Assembly (NCBI GenBank): GCA_026393955.1
Contig: JAPKZE010000309.1
Coordinates: forward strand, 1-6,831
DNA from: Candidatus Aminicenantota bacterium
Lineage (GTDB): Bacteria; Acidobacteriota; Aminicenantia; Aminicenantales; Saccharicenantaceae
Direction: 5' to 3'
DNA: 6,831 nucleotides
Every line of letters begins with the position of its first letter. Position 1 is the first letter of the stretch. The notes under the pieces were generated by a model that saw only the letters and a list, made by a program, of their open reading frames with translations, was not told where the DNA came from and ran no database searches. This document shows, in pieces, positions 6,435 to 6,831 of this stretch. A program made the translations under genes and the position numbers.

Positions 6435-6463
6435 ATGCTACATCCCGGCAACGGGAATGACAA
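6435..6463 (-). promoter_or_regulatory. Leftward sigma-70-type promoter for the methyltransferase/ABC genes
   Basis: On the minus strand TTGTCA (6463-6458, 5 of 6 to consensus) is followed by a 17-bp spacer and TAGCAT (6440-6435, 4 of 6). Transcription would begin about 6428, giving a leader of only about 16 nt before the GTG, just enough for the ribosome site. The spacer holds a small inverted repeat, TCCCG-GCAA-CGGGA (6443-6456). Confidence 0.5.
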
Positions 6464-6468
6464 TCATT
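6456..6468. repeat. Inverted repeat between divergent -35 boxes, possible operator
   Basis: AATGA-CAA-TCATT is a perfect 5-3-5 inverted repeat covering the leftward -35 and touching the start of the rightward TTGACA. TGACA also repeats directly at 6458 and 6468. It is short, and partly produced by the two -35 boxes themselves, so a regulatory role is only a possibility. Confidence 0.3.
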
Positions 6469-6496
6469 GACATCCGTCGGCGGCCGGACCTATGCT
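6467..6496 (+). promoter_or_regulatory. Rightward sigma-70-type promoter for the glycoside hydrolase
   Basis: A perfect TTGACA (6467-6472) is followed by an 18-bp spacer and TATGCT (6491-6496, 4 of 6). The expected transcription start is about 6503, which gives a leader of roughly 55 nt. Confidence 0.55.
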
Positions 6497-6501
6497 TGGC
6501 C

Positions 6502-6520
6502 TCTGGAGGGTTCCTCCGGA
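6502..6520 (+). other. Hairpin at the 5' end of the hydrolase leader
   Basis: TCTGGAGG and CCTCCGGA pair as an 8-bp stem (one G-T pair) with a GTT loop. It lies at or just after the predicted transcription start and about 40 nt upstream of the ATG. No T-run follows, so it is not an intrinsic terminator. A stabilising 5' stem or a DNA operator are possible roles; both are inferred. Confidence 0.4.
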
Positions 6521-6558
6521 CGTCTCTCGATCGCGCCCTCAAGAAAGGTGGCCCGCCC

Positions 6559-6831
6559 ATGAAAAAAGCCCCGTCCGTTATCCGCTGGATCGGCCTCGCC
6601 GCTGTGATCGCCTCGCTCGCGGCCGTGGGGATCGTTCCCGCCCAGGAACCCGGCGATCCCCTGGCCCGCGGCTTCCAGGCGCCTCCCGCGAGCGCCAAAC
6701 CGCGCGTTTGGTGGCACTGGATGAGCGGCAACATCACCAAGGAAGGGATCAAGGCCGACCTCGAATGGATGAAGCGCGCCGGCATCGCCGGCTTCCAGAA
6801 CTTCGACGCCGGGCTCGACACGCCTCAGATC
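6559..6831 (+). CDS. Secreted GH106-like glycoside hydrolase (alpha-L-rhamnosidase family), 5' part
   Basis: The reading frame is open from the ATG at 6559 to the window end (91 codons) and continues outside it. Residues 1-28 form a signal peptide: MKK, then a hydrophobic stretch (about 10-26) and a VPA-QE cleavage site, so the enzyme is exported. After a short linker, PRVWWHWMSGNITKEGIKAD (48-67) and MKRAGIAGFQNFDAG match my recollection of the N-terminus of GH106 enzymes, which release L-rhamnose from plant or microbial polysaccharides. Full-length members are large (around 1000 residues), so most of the gene, including the catalytic residues, is not visible and activity cannot be judged. 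AAAGGTGG (6544-6551) lies 7 nt before the ATG. It has its own promoter and is divergent from the methyltransferase. Confidence 0.75.
   Translation, partial: MKKAPSVIRWIGLAAVIASLAAVGIVPAQEPGDPLARGFQAPPASAKPRVWWHWMSGNITKEGIKADLEWMKRAGIAGFQNFDAGLDTPQI

Noticed and set aside
6443..6456. TCCCG-GCAA-CGGGA hairpin as a terminator
   Set aside because: The stem has only 5 bp, lies in a promoter spacer and has no T-run on either strand.
6438..6821. 127-codon ORF on the minus strand at the right end
   Set aside because: It is antisense to the signal peptide and GH106-like start, and has no ribosome site or motif.

Overview
The window is G+C-rich with a strong G/C preference at third codon positions, which is why many long antisense ORFs appear. 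Gene content (OmpR-type regulator, ECF-like sigma factor, ABC-2 exporter, secreted glycoside hydrolase) fits a free-living heterotrophic bacterium. A lineage such as Acidobacteriota or Aminicenantes is only a guess. No rRNA, tRNA, CRISPR or insertion sequence was found, and there is no gene-free stretch longer than about 300 bases.

Left part (1-600): a leftward ECF-type sigma factor gene is cut by an in-frame TAG inside its C-terminal helix-turn-helix, and the frame stays open beyond the stop to the window edge. It is divergent from a two-component system. The gap between them holds an A+T-rich island (about 19% G+C over 471-550). This island carries seven 5-bp boxes at an exact 11-bp period: four pointing left and three pointing right, mirrored about position 510.5. 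This is the direct-repeat geometry used by PhoB/OmpR-family regulators, and the rightmost box lies 10 bp upstream of a good -10 (TATGAT) for the response regulator gene.

Middle (598-2517): an intact OmpR/PhoB-type response regulator overlaps by 4 nt a membrane sensor kinase. The kinase keeps its sensor, HAMP and HisKA parts, but at about 2298-2304 it appears to have lost roughly 150 nt encoding the N and G1 boxes of the ATPase. The frame shifts at the same point, and the F and G2 boxes continue in another frame. It is either a broken gene or an assembly error.

Right of this (2507-6412, all leftward): a likely operon read from right to left, made of a small class I SAM-dependent methyltransferase, an ABC ATPase and two paralogous ABC-2 permeases. 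The last three are tightly packed (3-nt gap, 4-nt overlap). The last permease converges on the kinase and overlaps its end by 11 nt. ATPase plus two permeases form a complete DrrAB/NatAB/YbhFSR-like exporter; the substrate is unknown. Proximity suggests, but does not prove, that the two-component system controls it.

Far right (6413-6831): a compact divergent promoter region with back-to-back -35 boxes serves the methyltransferase (left) and a secreted GH106-like glycoside hydrolase (right, cut by the window end). The hydrolase leader starts with an 8-bp hairpin.
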